Assembly (NCBI GenBank): GCA_022767445.1
Contig: JALENJ010000024.1
Coordinates: forward strand, 1-46,763
Length of the DNA: 46,763 nucleotides
Direction: 5' to 3'
Source: Erysipelotrichaceae bacterium
GTDB taxonomy: Bacteria; Bacillota_I; Bacilli_A; Erysipelotrichales; Erysipelotrichaceae
The number at the start of each line of letters is the position of its first letter. Within the stretch, counting starts at the first letter, position 1. The notes below the pieces were generated by a model, which saw only the letters and a list, made by a program, of their open reading frames with translations, made no database searches and was not told where the DNA came from. The position numbers and the translations under genes were made by a program. Positions 38,562 through 46,763 of the stretch are shown in pieces.

Positions 38562-41135
38562 ATGAACAATTATGCAAAGGTTGCACTTAGTTCTGTAATG
38601 GCTTTGTCATTGGTTGCTTGCTCTTCAGGCAAGTACAAAGCTGGTACATATACTGGTGTGGCAGAAGGTCGTAATGGTGATGTAAAGGTCGAAGTTACTG
38701 TATCTTCAAACAAGATTGAGTCTGTTAAAGTTGTTGAGCAACAAGAGACAGAAAGCATTGCTAGTGATGCACTCACACAGATCCCAGAGGACATCGTTAA
38801 GAATCAAACAGCGAATGTGGATACTGTAAGTGGAGCAACAATCACTTCAAATGCAATTATCAATGCGGCTAAGGATGCCCTAGAACAAGCAGGTGCAAAA
38901 GATGATGGAGCTGCAAAGAAACATGAAAATGTAAAAGTTACCTATACAGAGGGTACATATACAGGTACGGGAAATGGTTATAATGGTCCAATCAACCTAA
39001 AGGTAACATTTGCAAAAGATGGTATTACAGATATTGATTATAGTGATAACAAAGAGACAAATCATATTGGAACACCTGCCTTTGATTACTTAGTAAAGGA
39101 CGCAATTGAGGCAAATGGTTCTGGTATTGATGTTGTTTCTGGTGCGACATTTACATCAAATGGATTTAAGAATGCTTTAGCTGACGCTGCACAACAAGCT
39201 GGTGCTAGTGATTTAGATGGCTTTAAGAAGAATACAGTTGAGCATACTGCAGGTGAAGTAATTGAAAAGACTGCAGATGTCGTTGTGGTTGGTGCTGGTG
39301 GAGCCGGTATGGCAACAGCTGTACAGTCTGCACAAAACGGAAATTCCGTTATCGTCTTAGAAGAAAATGCTGAGATTGGTGGTAATACAGTCGCATCTGG
39401 TGGACAGTATCAATCTGTTCAACCATACCTTGTATGGGATCCAAGTAATCCTGATGCAACAACAGGTGAATACAAAGGTGTTACATACAATAAGATTCAT
39501 GAAGCAGCTGGTAATATCAAAGTATTACAAGAGATTCTAAACTGGAATGAGGAACCATTTGATGGTGACTACTTCAAGGATCATGAATTCGTAGCTGGTG
39601 ATATTGAAACACTATCCCATGCTGGTGTTCACGCTGAATACTTAGATACACTAAAGGCATTAAAGGGTGAAATTCAAGCATACTTAAATTGGGCACAACC
39701 TCAATTAGATGCTGGCAAGGCTGAAACAGAGTTGACATTATTCTCTACAGTAAACTTACACATCTTCCAAACTTACTATGGTGGATTAAGACCAAATGCT
39801 GAAAAGACAGACTGGATTTATGGAAACTATGATCTTGTAAAGCAGTTCATTGAAGGCGGACAAGATCTAAAAGGATGGTTAGAAGATCAAGGATCTATCT
39901 TTGATAACTCAATCCAACCAACAATCGTAGGAGCTCTATGGAATCGTGAAAATGACTTCAAGGGAAGTGACTTAGATGGTGATGGAAAACCTGATCCAGA
40001 TGGAAAAGTAGCGAGTGGTAAGACAGTATGGGCTACATACTTCGCTCCTACAAGAAAGACATTACTTGAAACGGTTGATAACCATGAAGACAATGACATC
40101 ATGTTACGTACAAAAGCAACTGAGTTAATCACAGACAAGGATGGCAAAGTTGTTGGTGTAAAGGCTGAACAATATGATGGTACACCAGTCACAATTCACG
40201 CAAATAAGGGTGTCGTTCTTGCAACTGGTGGATACGCTGCAGATATCAAGCGTGTCATGGAAACAAACGACTACTGGGCTGATGGAGATATCACACAACA
40301 GACACGTACAACCAACCGTTCCTCACTTGTTGGTGATGGTTTAGATATGGGTGAAAAAGTCGGTGCTGAAACAACTGGTATGGGCTTTACACAGTTGATG
40401 CCAATCTCGTGGGTAGATAATGGTAACCTCGCATTCGGTGGTGGTAACTATGCAATCTACGTAAGTCCAAAGAATGGCGAACGTTATGTAAATGAAACAG
40501 GTGAACGTGATGTATTGTCACTCGCTGAATTTGAAAACGGTGTATCCTTCGAAGGTGCGAATGGTACAGTCATTGAAATCGCAAACTCCAATCAATCTAT
40601 TCCTGGTCCATATCCATATGGCACACCTAAGGATGAAGATATAACAACTTGGGAAAGCGATGTTAAAAACAGACAGTACACAAGAACAGTTGACCAACTA
40701 GGTGATCTATTCAAAGAACTAGGATTTGATTGTACACAAGAAGAAGTTGAAAAGACAATCAGAGACTATGATATGGCATTAATGACAGGTACTGAAGGTA
40801 ACCTCAATCCTACAAAGACTGGTTGGACAGCACTGATTGGTAATGCTGAAAAGGATGAGAATGGTCAATACAAAGTTGATACATACACATTAGATGGTGT
40901 GAAGTTGAAGATTAGATTATTAGCACCTTCAACACACCACACAATGGGTGGTCTAAGTGTTGATACTGATCGTCATGTACTCGACAAGGATGGCAAGATT
41001 ATCGAAGGTCTATACGCTGCTGGTGAAGTAACTGGTGGTATCCATGGTGGTAACCGTTTAGGTGGTAACGCCATCGTAGAAATCTTCGTATCCGGTCGTA
41101 CAGCCGCAAACGCAATTTCTGCAGATAATAAATAG
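38562..41135 (+). CDS. Surface flavoprotein reductase: lipoprotein with two FMN-binding domains and a fumarate-reductase-like FAD domain
   Basis: An 857-residue protein. Lipobox SLVACSS puts the lipidated Cys at 20. Two FMN_bind domains follow, each with an attachment motif: VSGATITS (Thr about 93) and VSGATFTS (Thr about 196). From about 235 comes an FAD_binding_2/fumarate-reductase flavoprotein domain: DVVVVGAGGAGMATAVQSA, GGNTVASGGQYQS, VVLATGGYAADIKR-like, STHHTMGGLSVD, and GLYAAGEVTGGIHGGNRLGG. It resembles extracellular flavinylated fumarate/urocanate-type reductases of Firmicutes, which use FMN joined by ApbE to take up electrons. Acceptor unknown. ATG 38562 follows GGAGGG. One-gene unit. 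Confidence 0.9.
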   Translation: MNNYAKVALSSVMALSLVACSSGKYKAGTYTGVAEGRNGDVKVEVTVSSNKIESVKVVEQQETESIASDALTQIPEDIVKNQTANVDTVSGATITSNAIINAAKDALEQAGAKDDGAAKKHENVKVTYTEGTYTGTGNGYNGPINLKVTFAKDGITDIDYSDNKETNHIGTPAFDYLVKDAIEANGSGIDVVSGATFTSNGFKNALADAAQQAGASDLDGFKKNTVEHTAGEVIEKTADVVVVGAGGAGMATAVQSAQNGNSVIVLEENAEIGGNTVASGGQYQSVQPYLVWDPSNPDATTGEYKGVTYNKIHEAAGNIKVLQEILNWNEEPFDGDYFKDHEFVAGDIETLSHAGVHAEYLDTLKALKGEIQAYLNWAQPQLDAGKAETELTLFSTVNLHIFQTYYGGLRPNAEKTDWIYGNYDLVKQFIEGGQDLKGWLEDQGSIFDNSIQPTIVGALWNRENDFKGSDLDGDGKPDPDGKVASGKTVWATYFAPTRKTLLETVDNHEDNDIMLRTKATELITDKDGKVVGVKAEQYDGTPVTIHANKGVVLATGGYAADIKRVMETNDYWADGDITQQTRTTNRSSLVGDGLDMGEKVGAETTGMGFTQLMPISWVDNGNLAFGGGNYAIYVSPKNGERYVNETGERDVLSLAEFENGVSFEGANGTVIEIANSNQSIPGPYPYGTPKDEDITTWESDVKNRQYTRTVDQLGDLFKELGFDCTQEEVEKTIRDYDMALMTGTEGNLNPTKTGWTALIGNAEKDENGQYKVDTYTLDGVKLKIRLLAPSTHHTMGGLSVDTDRHVLDKDGKIIEGLYAAGEVTGGIHGGNRLGGNAIVEIFVSGRTAANAISADNK

Positions 41136-41143
41136 TATTGTTG

Positions 41144-41171
41144 AAAGAGCTATGTAAGCATAGCTCTTTTT
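41144..41171 (+). terminator. Terminator of the surface reductase gene
   Basis: AAAGAGCTATG pairs with CATAGCTCTTT over TAAG, then TTT. Confidence 0.9.
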
Positions 41172-41242
41172 TAGACAATGTATAAAATTTGATAAAGGTT
41201 TACGAAATCAACTAAACTGGATTTAACAGAAATGACGGAAGA

Positions 41243-41742
41243 ATGAAGAAAATTCTAATTAGTTTATTGGCTGTAATATTACTGGTTGGTTGTGGTAAAA
41301 AAACACTAGTAATACAGAAAGTGAAGAAGCACAACAAGTTGAACAAGAACCGGGCGCAAATTATAAGGTACGTCGAACATATGTTTATATTTAAGAAGAT
41401 GCAGAAAGAACGATGAGAATCGAATCAATCATTTACGCTGATGAGGAAAGTTTGGATGCGGAAGTAAAAGCGATGGAAATTCGCTATATTGTATATAATT
41501 CCAACGATGAAGTAATGGAAACAAGCTACAAACAGGTCGCTAAATACTTACAATCCGTTGTAGAAGATCCATCCCAAATAGAGATTAAACAAACTGAAGA
41601 AAACGGTGTTGGTTCAATCAGTGCATTCTATGAAACAGCACAAGTGAAAGACGATTTAAAGACTATATTTAAAACAGTTAACGCAATGGAACGTGTACTT
41701 GAAAAAACAGGATATACATATCAGCCGGATGAAGAAGAGTGA
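41243..41742 (+). pseudogene. Decayed small lipoprotein gene (frameshift plus stop)
   Basis: The start region encodes a lipoprotein signal, MKKILISLLAVILLVGCGKK. A run of seven A (41297-41303) then shifts the frame; one more A would give NTSNTESEEAQQVEQEPG and on to TYVYI, which meets an in-frame TAA at 41392-41394. The same frame continues from ATG 41413 for 109 residues (MRIESIIYADEESLDAEV ... TYQPDEEE). The whole would be a protein of about 165 residues, somewhat like small Firmicutes lipoproteins of the YehR/DUF1307 kind, but this is uncertain. Two lesions make a pseudogene the best reading. The 3' part alone lacks a ribosome binding site. Confidence 0.75.
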
Positions 41743-41758
41743 GAGCTCTTCTTTTTTT
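41734..41758 (+). terminator. Terminator after the decayed lipoprotein gene
   Basis: GAAGAG pairs with CTCTTC around six bases, followed by seven T. It overlaps the end of the reading frame. Confidence 0.75.
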
Positions 41759-41804
41759 AGAACATGCACGATGATATAATCAAGTAGAGATAAAGAGGAA
41801 TATT

Positions 41805-42362
41805 ATGCGCAAATTAATAGTTTTTATCTGTATATGTTGTTTGGCTGGTGCAGCATATTTTGGCTATGCAAACATATCGCTAAACAAGCAACTACAAATA
41901 CAGTCAATAGACAATGCAAACAAAGCAAATGAATTAAGTCAGAAAGTAGCAGATGCACAAGCACTACAAGCTTCGATTTCATCACAAGAGTATGAGATTC
42001 TTGCAGGTAAAGTGATGGCTGGTGAGGAAGTAGCCCAAGTTCAATCACAAGCAATCCAGGGGAATACTGACAATTTACAACAAGTGATGCAACAATATGT
42101 GATGTCCACTGACAAACCATCCTTTATGGATGTTTGGTATACAGGTTCACTATACGGAACGTGGACATTTTCACCAACTGTATTAACCAATGATACAAAA
42201 GTCATGTGGGTATTCAGTGATGGTAATAACATGCTAGCATGGGTACAAGCTGATTATGATGTGAATGCAAATCAGTTTAAAAACTTTGTTATCCATCATA
42301 CACAATACAGTGATATCGATGCAGATAGCTTGAATGGAAGCTCTACGGAGGCATGGTATTAG
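41805..42362 (+). CDS. Membrane-anchored coiled-coil protein of unknown function
   Basis: A 185-residue protein with an N-terminal membrane anchor (residues about 3-22, Cys-rich: FICICCLAGAAYFG), a predicted coiled coil rich in Gln and Ala (about 28-85: LSQKVADAQALQASISSQ), and a C-terminal extracytoplasmic domain with many aromatic residues (VWYTGSLYGTWTFSPTV, TKVMWVFSDGNNMLAWVQAD). No family recognised. AGAGGA precedes ATG 41805. First of three tightly packed envelope genes. Confidence 0.75.
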   Translation: MRKLIVFICICCLAGAAYFGYANISLNKQLQIQSIDNANKANELSQKVADAQALQASISSQEYEILAGKVMAGEEVAQVQSQAIQGNTDNLQQVMQQYVMSTDKPSFMDVWYTGSLYGTWTFSPTVLTNDTKVMWVFSDGNNMLAWVQADYDVNANQFKNFVIHHTQYSDIDADSLNGSSTEAWY

Positions 42363-42363
42363 T

Positions 42364-42948
42364 ATGAAGAAGATTATAGATTACTTATTTGTGATTGTAT
42401 GTGCAGCTATATTGGCTGTTTCCTATCTGCTATATAACAATCACAAAACTAGCGTAGATAGCGAACTACAAAGACAACAAAATGATATTGCCAATATAGA
42501 GACACAATTGGATGCGATACCAGTTGGGTATGTAGATGGCTTTGGTGATAGCGATACTATCAATACAAACAACAATCGTCTTATCAATGATACAAATCTA
42601 ATGAATCAGATGTGGCAAGTAGCTTTTAATTTCATTGACCTACAATCCTATGGACAACAAAGAGAAAGTCTTATATCTACGTATGCATTGGATTCATCAT
42701 ATCAATTTTTAAGTGAAGGTATGATGGAAACTGGATTCAATGGACTTACAAACATGCAGTATTTAAAACAAGATGTACAACTATTATCTATATCTCAAGA
42801 TGTCTATCATTATTTTGTACGTATTGGCTATTACACAAATGATGGTCAATCATCCACTGCTTATCGCTATTGTTATGTGTTGTGTAATATCAACGCAGAT
42901 AAGCAGATAACAAATCTTAAACTCTATACATCAAAGGGATGGCAATAG
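42364..42948 (+). CDS. Second membrane-anchored coiled-coil protein of unknown function
   Basis: A 194-residue protein, one base after the previous stop. It repeats the layout of its neighbour: an N-terminal anchor (about 5-24, YLFVIVCAAILAVSYLLY), a short Gln/Asp-rich coiled coil (SVDSELQRQQNDIANIETQL) and an extracytoplasmic domain (NLMNQMWQVAFNFIDLQSYG, YHYFVRIGYYTNDGQSS) whose helix-then-sheet pattern recalls NTF2-like domains such as those of conjugation VirB8-type proteins. That comparison is only impressionistic. ATG 42364 was chosen over ATG 42334, since a membrane anchor begins there and GGAGG lies 12 bases before it. Confidence 0.72.
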   Translation: MKKIIDYLFVIVCAAILAVSYLLYNNHKTSVDSELQRQQNDIANIETQLDAIPVGYVDGFGDSDTINTNNNRLINDTNLMNQMWQVAFNFIDLQSYGQQRESLISTYALDSSYQFLSEGMMETGFNGLTNMQYLKQDVQLLSISQDVYHYFVRIGYYTNDGQSSTAYRYCYVLCNINADKQITNLKLYTSKGWQ

Positions 42949-42951
42949 TCT

Positions 42952-44157
42952 ATGCGTAAGTGGATTCTTTATGCATGCATGATGTGTATGGTGCTTACAG
43001 GATGCCGGCCTACCAGTCATATGGATGCTATACCGCAGGTACCTGCAGACCAAGAAGTTACCATCATGCAGGCAACAGATTTACATTATCTATCACCAAC
43101 TTTGTTTGATGAAGGTGAGATATTTACAAAGTTGATGAATACAAATGATGGTAAAGTAACAACACACAGTAAACAAATCTTAGATGCCTTGGTACAAGAG
43201 GTGATAGATAAGAAACCAAGTGTATTTATCTTGAGCGGAGATATTACATTCAATGGGGAACTTATCAGCCTAAAAGAAGTTCGTACAGCTCTAAGAAAGA
43301 TTAAAGAAGCAGGTATTCCTGTTTTGGTTGTACCTGGTAACCATGATATCAACTATATCTTTTCATACAGTTATCATGGTGATAAAGCAAAACCTACAGA
43401 GAATATCTCACAAGAAGAATTCCAATCGCTGATGAAGGAGTTTGGCTATGATCAAGCGATGGCTAGAGATGATAAATCCTTTAGTTATGTGATACAGATT
43501 TCTGATCACTTGCGTATTATGGCAATTGATGGAAATACAACGATGAATATTGGTACAGTACTTCCAGAAACAATTGATTGGATGGGAACTCAACTACAAG
43601 ATGCTAAAGACAACAATGCGCAAGTGATTACATTCTCACATCAAAACGTATTGAAACAATCAGAGTTACTCTATGATGGATTTATCTTTGATAATGCAAG
43701 TAAAGTACGTACATTATTGCAGAAATATGACGTACATCTAAATCTGAGTGGTCACTCACATTTGATGCATGAAAGTACAGACAAAGAGTTAACGGATATT
43801 TGTACAGGTGCATTGTCATTGTATCCTTTGCGTTATGGCTGGGTGAGTGTACAGCCGGATGGACAGTGGCAATATACCAAGAAACATCTCAATCTTTTGC
43901 AGGATGAATCCCGAAAGGAGTTTAAGAAGGTGATCATACGTCAAGTAGGTGCTACCTTGGAGGATTATGATATCCCTGCAAAAGACATGCAAGAGATGCT
44001 AGACTTCGCAATTGCGTTTAACATTTCTTTTTTCACACAAGAAAACTATAATCCAAAACAGCTGTTATCACAAAATGGTTTTACATTATGGCAAATGTAT
44101 GCAAGTGATACCATGTGGTTTACTTACATGAATACAGCTTTACATGAATCAAATTAG
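42952..44157 (+). CDS. Lipoprotein metallophosphoesterase
   Basis: A 401-residue calcineurin-type phosphoesterase with a lipoprotein signal ending LTGCRP (Cys 18). The dimetal motifs are in order: DLHY (about 43), GDITFNGE (about 98), PGNHDINY (about 125), SHQN (about 225) and SGHSHLMHE (about 265). It acts outside the membrane on an unknown phosphoester. It starts three bases after the upstream gene's stop with only a weak ribosome binding site, so coupled translation with the two coiled-coil proteins is likely, suggesting one surface function. A strong terminator follows. Confidence 0.88.
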   Translation: MRKWILYACMMCMVLTGCRPTSHMDAIPQVPADQEVTIMQATDLHYLSPTLFDEGEIFTKLMNTNDGKVTTHSKQILDALVQEVIDKKPSVFILSGDITFNGELISLKEVRTALRKIKEAGIPVLVVPGNHDINYIFSYSYHGDKAKPTENISQEEFQSLMKEFGYDQAMARDDKSFSYVIQISDHLRIMAIDGNTTMNIGTVLPETIDWMGTQLQDAKDNNAQVITFSHQNVLKQSELLYDGFIFDNASKVRTLLQKYDVHLNLSGHSHLMHESTDKELTDICTGALSLYPLRYGWVSVQPDGQWQYTKKHLNLLQDESRKEFKKVIIRQVGATLEDYDIPAKDMQEMLDFAIAFNISFFTQENYNPKQLLSQNGFTLWQMYASDTMWFTYMNTALHESN

Positions 44158-44162
44158 TTAGG

Positions 44163-44189
44163 TCCTCCTATGAAGATAGGAGGATTTTT
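44163..44189 (+). terminator. Terminator of the envelope cassette
   Basis: TCCTCCTAT pairs with ATAGGAGGA over GAAG, followed by TTTTT. Confidence 0.9.
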
Positions 44190-44315
44190 GGTTGTGAAGA
44201 AATGAATTTATGTATGTGAATTTTCTTGTTTATGCGAAAAGCCGCATGGAATAAGGGATTTAAAAAATGTAATTTTTTCAGGAGATTTTACATTGAAATT
44301 TCATGATAATCATCC

Positions 44316-44344
44316 TTGAATTCAAAGTGTTTAGAGGGTATGAT
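44316..44344 (+). promoter_or_regulatory. Promoter of nrdD
   Basis: TTGAAT (44316-44321) and TATGAT (44339-44344) with a 17-base spacer. Just upstream, ATGATAATCAT (44303-44313) is an 11-bp palindrome that could be an operator. The gap from 44190 to 44399 holds no gene. Confidence 0.6.
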
Positions 44345-44361
44345 TCTTGTATACAAACGAG

Positions 44362-44386
44362 ATAGTTGGAAATGCAACTATTTTTA
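44362..44386 (+). terminator. Terminator-like hairpin in the nrdD leader
   Basis: ATAGTTG pairs with CAACTAT around GAAATG and is followed by TTTTAT. It lies between the promoter and the GGAGGG of nrdD, so it may attenuate expression. Confidence 0.45.
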
Positions 44387-44399
44387 TATGGAGGGCAAT

Positions 44400-46604
44400 A
44401 TGAACGTAATTAAGCGTAGTGGTGAAGAGTTATCCTTTGATGCGACAAAGATCGAAAATGCAGTAAAGAAGGCGAATTTAGCGACTGATCCATCTCATCG
44501 AACGACTGAAGAAATTATCCGTGGTATTACAGAAAGAGTAGTTGAAAAGTGTAAGTCTTTAAAGCGTTCTGTATCTGTTGAAGAGATACAGGATATGGTT
44601 GAAAATGAGTTGATGAAAGCACAAGTATTCCAAGTGGCGCACAACTATATTACATATCGTTATGAGCGTGCTTTGGTACGTAAGGCAAATACAACTGACC
44701 AAAAGATTTTATCTTTGTTAGAGCGTAATAACGAAGAAGCAAAGCAGGAAAATTCAAATAAGAATCCGACAGTCAACAGCACACAACGTGACTATATGGC
44801 AGGTGAGGTTTCTAAGGATATTACAAAGCGTTTCTTATTGCCTCAAGATATTTATGAAGCACATGAGAAGGGTATCATTCATTTCCATGACTCTGATTAC
44901 TTTGCACAACCAATGTATAACTGTTGCTTAGTTAATCTTGAGGATATGTTACAGAATGGAACTGTAATCTCAGGTACTGCAATTGAAAAACCACATAGCT
45001 TTGCGACTGCTTGTAATATTGCGACGCAGATTATTGCACAGGTCGCTTCTAACCAATATGGTGGTCAAACAATTACACTATCTCATTTAGCACCTTTTGT
45101 TGAGGTATCTCGTCAGAAACATCGTCGTAATGTTGCCCAAGAATTAGCACTAGCTGGTATTGATGTGGACAATGATAAGATCAATGACTTGGCTGAACAA
45201 CGAGTACGTAAGGAAATTACAACGGGTGTTCAGACAATTCAGTATCAGATTATCACTTTGATGACAACGAATGGACAAGCTCCTTTTGTGACTGTATTCA
45301 TGTACTTGGATGAAGTAGAAGAAGGTCAAACAAGAGAAGACTTAGCTCTTATCATTGAAGAGATGCTCAAGCAAAGAATGCTTGGTGTAAAAAATGAGAA
45401 GGGTATCTATATCACACCTGCTTTCCCTAAGTTAATCTATGCGTTGGATGAAGATAATGTATATGAGGACAGCAAGTATTACTACTTAACGAAGTTAGCT
45501 GCTGAGTGTACAGCAAAGAGAATGGTTCCTGACTATATCTCTGCCAAGATTATGAAGAATCTAAAGAATGGGGATGTATATCCGTGCATGGGATGTCGTT
45601 CCTTCTTAACAGTAGATCGTTTCACAGATGCTGATTTAGGTAATATTGCGGATGCTGAAAACTATGACCGCAACAAGCATAAGTACTATGGTCGTTTCAA
45701 CCAAGGTGTTGTAACAATCAATCTTGTTGACGTGGCTTGTTCTTCCAAGAAGAATGAAGAAGAGTTCTGGAAGATCTTTGATGAAAGATTGGATCTTTGC
45801 TATAGAGCGTTGATGATTCGTCATAAGCGTTTGCTAGGAACTCCATCTGATGTAGCTCCTATCTTATGGCAATATGGTGCGATTTCACGCCTTAAGAAGG
45901 GTGAGTTAATCGACAAGCTATTATTCAATGGATATAGCACAATTTCCCTTGGTTATGGTGGCCTATATGAGTGTGTTCGTTATATGACAGGTACTTCACA
46001 CACCACTGAAAAGGGTAAAGAGTTTGGTATGCGTGTTATGCATCATCTCAATGATGCATGCAATAAGTGGAAAGCAGAAACAAACATTGACTTCTCTGTA
46101 TATGGAACACCAATGGAGTCAACAACTTACAAGTTTGCTAAGTGCTTACAAGAGCGTTTTGGTGTGATTGAAGGCGTTACCGATCGTGCATATATCACAA
46201 ACAGTTATCATGTACATGTAGCTGAGGAAATCAATGCATTTGATAAGTTGACTCTTGAGTCTGACTTCCAACAGTTATCTCCAGGTGGAGCGATTAGCTA
46301 TGTTGAAGTTCCTAACATGCAAAATAACATTCCTGCAGTTCTAGCAGTTATGAAGCATATCTATAACACAATTACTTATGCAGAGTTGAATACTAAGAGT
46401 GACTATTGCCAGGTATGCGGTTATGATGGTGAGATTAACATCGTTGAAGATGATAATCATAAGTTGATTTGGAAGTGCCCTTGTTGCGGTAATACAGATC
46501 AAACAAAGATGAACGTGGCTCGTCGTACTTGCGGTTATATTGGTACACAATTCTGGAACCAAGGTAGAACACAAGAAATCAAGGAGCGTGTATTACACTT
46601 GTAA
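44400..46604 (+). CDS. nrdD: Anaerobic ribonucleoside-triphosphate reductase (class III)
   Basis: A 734-residue glycyl-radical enzyme making dNTPs without oxygen. An N-terminal ATP-cone (about 1-90: VIKRSGEELSFDATKIENAV) gives allosteric control. The core shows HFHDSDY, FATACNIATQIIAQVASNQYG and GCRSFL. The C-terminal zinc site is CQVC (about 670) and CPCC (about 692), and the radical Gly is in RTCGYIG near residue 711. ATG 44400 follows GGAGGG; the in-frame ATG at 44316 lies in the promoter. The activase gene nrdG usually follows, but the next 150 bases hold none and a hairpin terminator follows. Confidence 0.96.
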   Translation: MNVIKRSGEELSFDATKIENAVKKANLATDPSHRTTEEIIRGITERVVEKCKSLKRSVSVEEIQDMVENELMKAQVFQVAHNYITYRYERALVRKANTTDQKILSLLERNNEEAKQENSNKNPTVNSTQRDYMAGEVSKDITKRFLLPQDIYEAHEKGIIHFHDSDYFAQPMYNCCLVNLEDMLQNGTVISGTAIEKPHSFATACNIATQIIAQVASNQYGGQTITLSHLAPFVEVSRQKHRRNVAQELALAGIDVDNDKINDLAEQRVRKEITTGVQTIQYQIITLMTTNGQAPFVTVFMYLDEVEEGQTREDLALIIEEMLKQRMLGVKNEKGIYITPAFPKLIYALDEDNVYEDSKYYYLTKLAAECTAKRMVPDYISAKIMKNLKNGDVYPCMGCRSFLTVDRFTDADLGNIADAENYDRNKHKYYGRFNQGVVTINLVDVACSSKKNEEEFWKIFDERLDLCYRALMIRHKRLLGTPSDVAPILWQYGAISRLKKGELIDKLLFNGYSTISLGYGGLYECVRYMTGTSHTTEKGKEFGMRVMHHLNDACNKWKAETNIDFSVYGTPMESTTYKFAKCLQERFGVIEGVTDRAYITNSYHVHVAEEINAFDKLTLESDFQQLSPGGAISYVEVPNMQNNIPAVLAVMKHIYNTITYAELNTKSDYCQVCGYDGEINIVEDDNHKLIWKCPCCGNTDQTKMNVARRTCGYIGTQFWNQGRTQEIKERVLHL

Positions 46605-46636
46605 AAGTTATTGTAAATTACAATTTCGTACTATAG

Positions 46637-46667
46637 AAGCGTAGATAATAGATAGTTATCTGCGCTT
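46637..46667 (+). terminator. Hairpin after nrdD
   Basis: AAGCGTAGATAA pairs with TTATCTGCGCTT (one G-U pair) around a 7-base loop, followed by GTTTC. The T run is poor, so it is a weak terminator or mRNA-stabilising hairpin. Confidence 0.55.
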
Positions 46668-46674
46668 GTTTCAT

Positions 46675-46760
46675 AATAAGGGATACAGATGGCCTGACGT
46701 AATTCCGATAGGGATATCAGAAGATACTCCCGGTGATAAACAGTCAGCCATCCCCTTATT
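46675..46760. other. Folded element at the window edge (possible structured RNA)
   Basis: AATAAGGG (46675-46682) pairs with CCCCTTATT (to 46760). Inside, ATGGCCTGAC (46689-46698) pairs with GTCAGCCAT (46743-46751) with one bulge. The enclosed 44 bases can form a smaller hairpin GGGA/TCCC. The nested stems with an asymmetric bulge look like a structured RNA or a palindromic repeat unit. I recognise no riboswitch class. It is close to the window end and may continue. Confidence 0.35.
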
Positions 46761-46763
46761 ATT

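Noticed and set aside
44303-44315. Fur or PerR box before nrdD
   Set aside because: Only the left half (TGATAAT) matches; the right half does not, so it is recorded only as a short palindrome.
1-46763. CRISPR arrays, insertion sequences, integrases or prophage
   Set aside because: No spaced direct repeats, transposase or integrase motifs were seen on either strand.

Overview
The window reads as a low-to-moderate GC Gram-positive (Bacillota) chromosome. Genes are dense with strong AGGAGG-type ribosome binding sites, intrinsic hairpin-plus-T terminators separate most units, and five of the six tRNA genes lack an encoded CCA. The gene set (Rnf complex, arginine deiminase operon, anaerobic class III ribonucleotide reductase, flavinylated surface reductase, NusG-II/Gx pair, EF-G-like GTPase) fits an anaerobic fermenter. 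Erysipelotrichia is my best guess, by inference from gene content and not by any search.

Layout. 1-1.9 kb: end of an Rnf operon (G-E-A-small Cys protein-B) with an unusually short RnfB. 1.9-4.5 kb: SAF-domain protein, tRNA-His, YgjP-type metallopeptidase, MscS channel. 4.45-7.5 kb: a 36-bp perfect palindrome, a leader with a possible 32-residue peptide and a terminator, then an ankyrin protein and an EF-G-like GTPase. 7.6-12.9 kb: tRNA-Leu, glutathione peroxidase, a tail-less SSB, a TRIC-type channel, a stand-alone FakA-middle-domain protein, Nnr, and three genes of unknown function. 13-15.2 kb: NusG-II/Gx pair, then an AT-rich islet on the minus strand (a frameshifted secreted protein plus a two-helix membrane protein), then tRNA-Trp and tRNA-Glu. 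15.3-25 kb: uridine phosphorylase with a DUF262/DUF1524 (GmrSD-like) protein, MutY, tRNA-Gly, a DEAD-box helicase with a terminator in its leader, a FAD oxidoreductase, a RluA synthase and an M20 amidohydrolase. 24.9-33.1 kb: an arginine block of tRNA-Arg, argS, arcA-arcB-arcC-arcD and a regulator with two AraC DNA-binding domains. 33.1-38.5 kb: CBS-type diphosphatase, B3/4 protein, lipoprotein, thioredoxin reductase, HAD protein, Bcp peroxiredoxin. 38.5-41.1 kb: a lipoprotein fumarate-reductase-like enzyme with two FMN-attachment motifs. 41.2-44.2 kb: a decayed lipoprotein gene and a three-gene envelope cassette. 44.3-46.8 kb: nrdD behind a leader hairpin, and a structured element at the edge.

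How it fits together. ArcABC would make ATP and ammonia from arginine, with ArcD importing arginine and exporting ornithine; argS and the tRNA-Arg beside them use the same amino acid. Rnf and the surface reductase both rely on FMN attached to SGAT motifs, suggesting a shared flavinylation route (no ApbE gene is in this window). TrxB, Bcp and the glutathione-peroxidase homologue form a thiol peroxide defence.

No transposase, integrase, CRISPR array or rRNA gene was seen. The most noteworthy signals are the minimal RnfB with its small Cys-rich partner, the ankyrin/EF-G unit and its leader, the double-AraC arc-linked regulator, the bacteriocin-like islet with a homopolymer frameshift in its signal peptide, and several promoters placed so close to start codons that the mRNAs should be leaderless.
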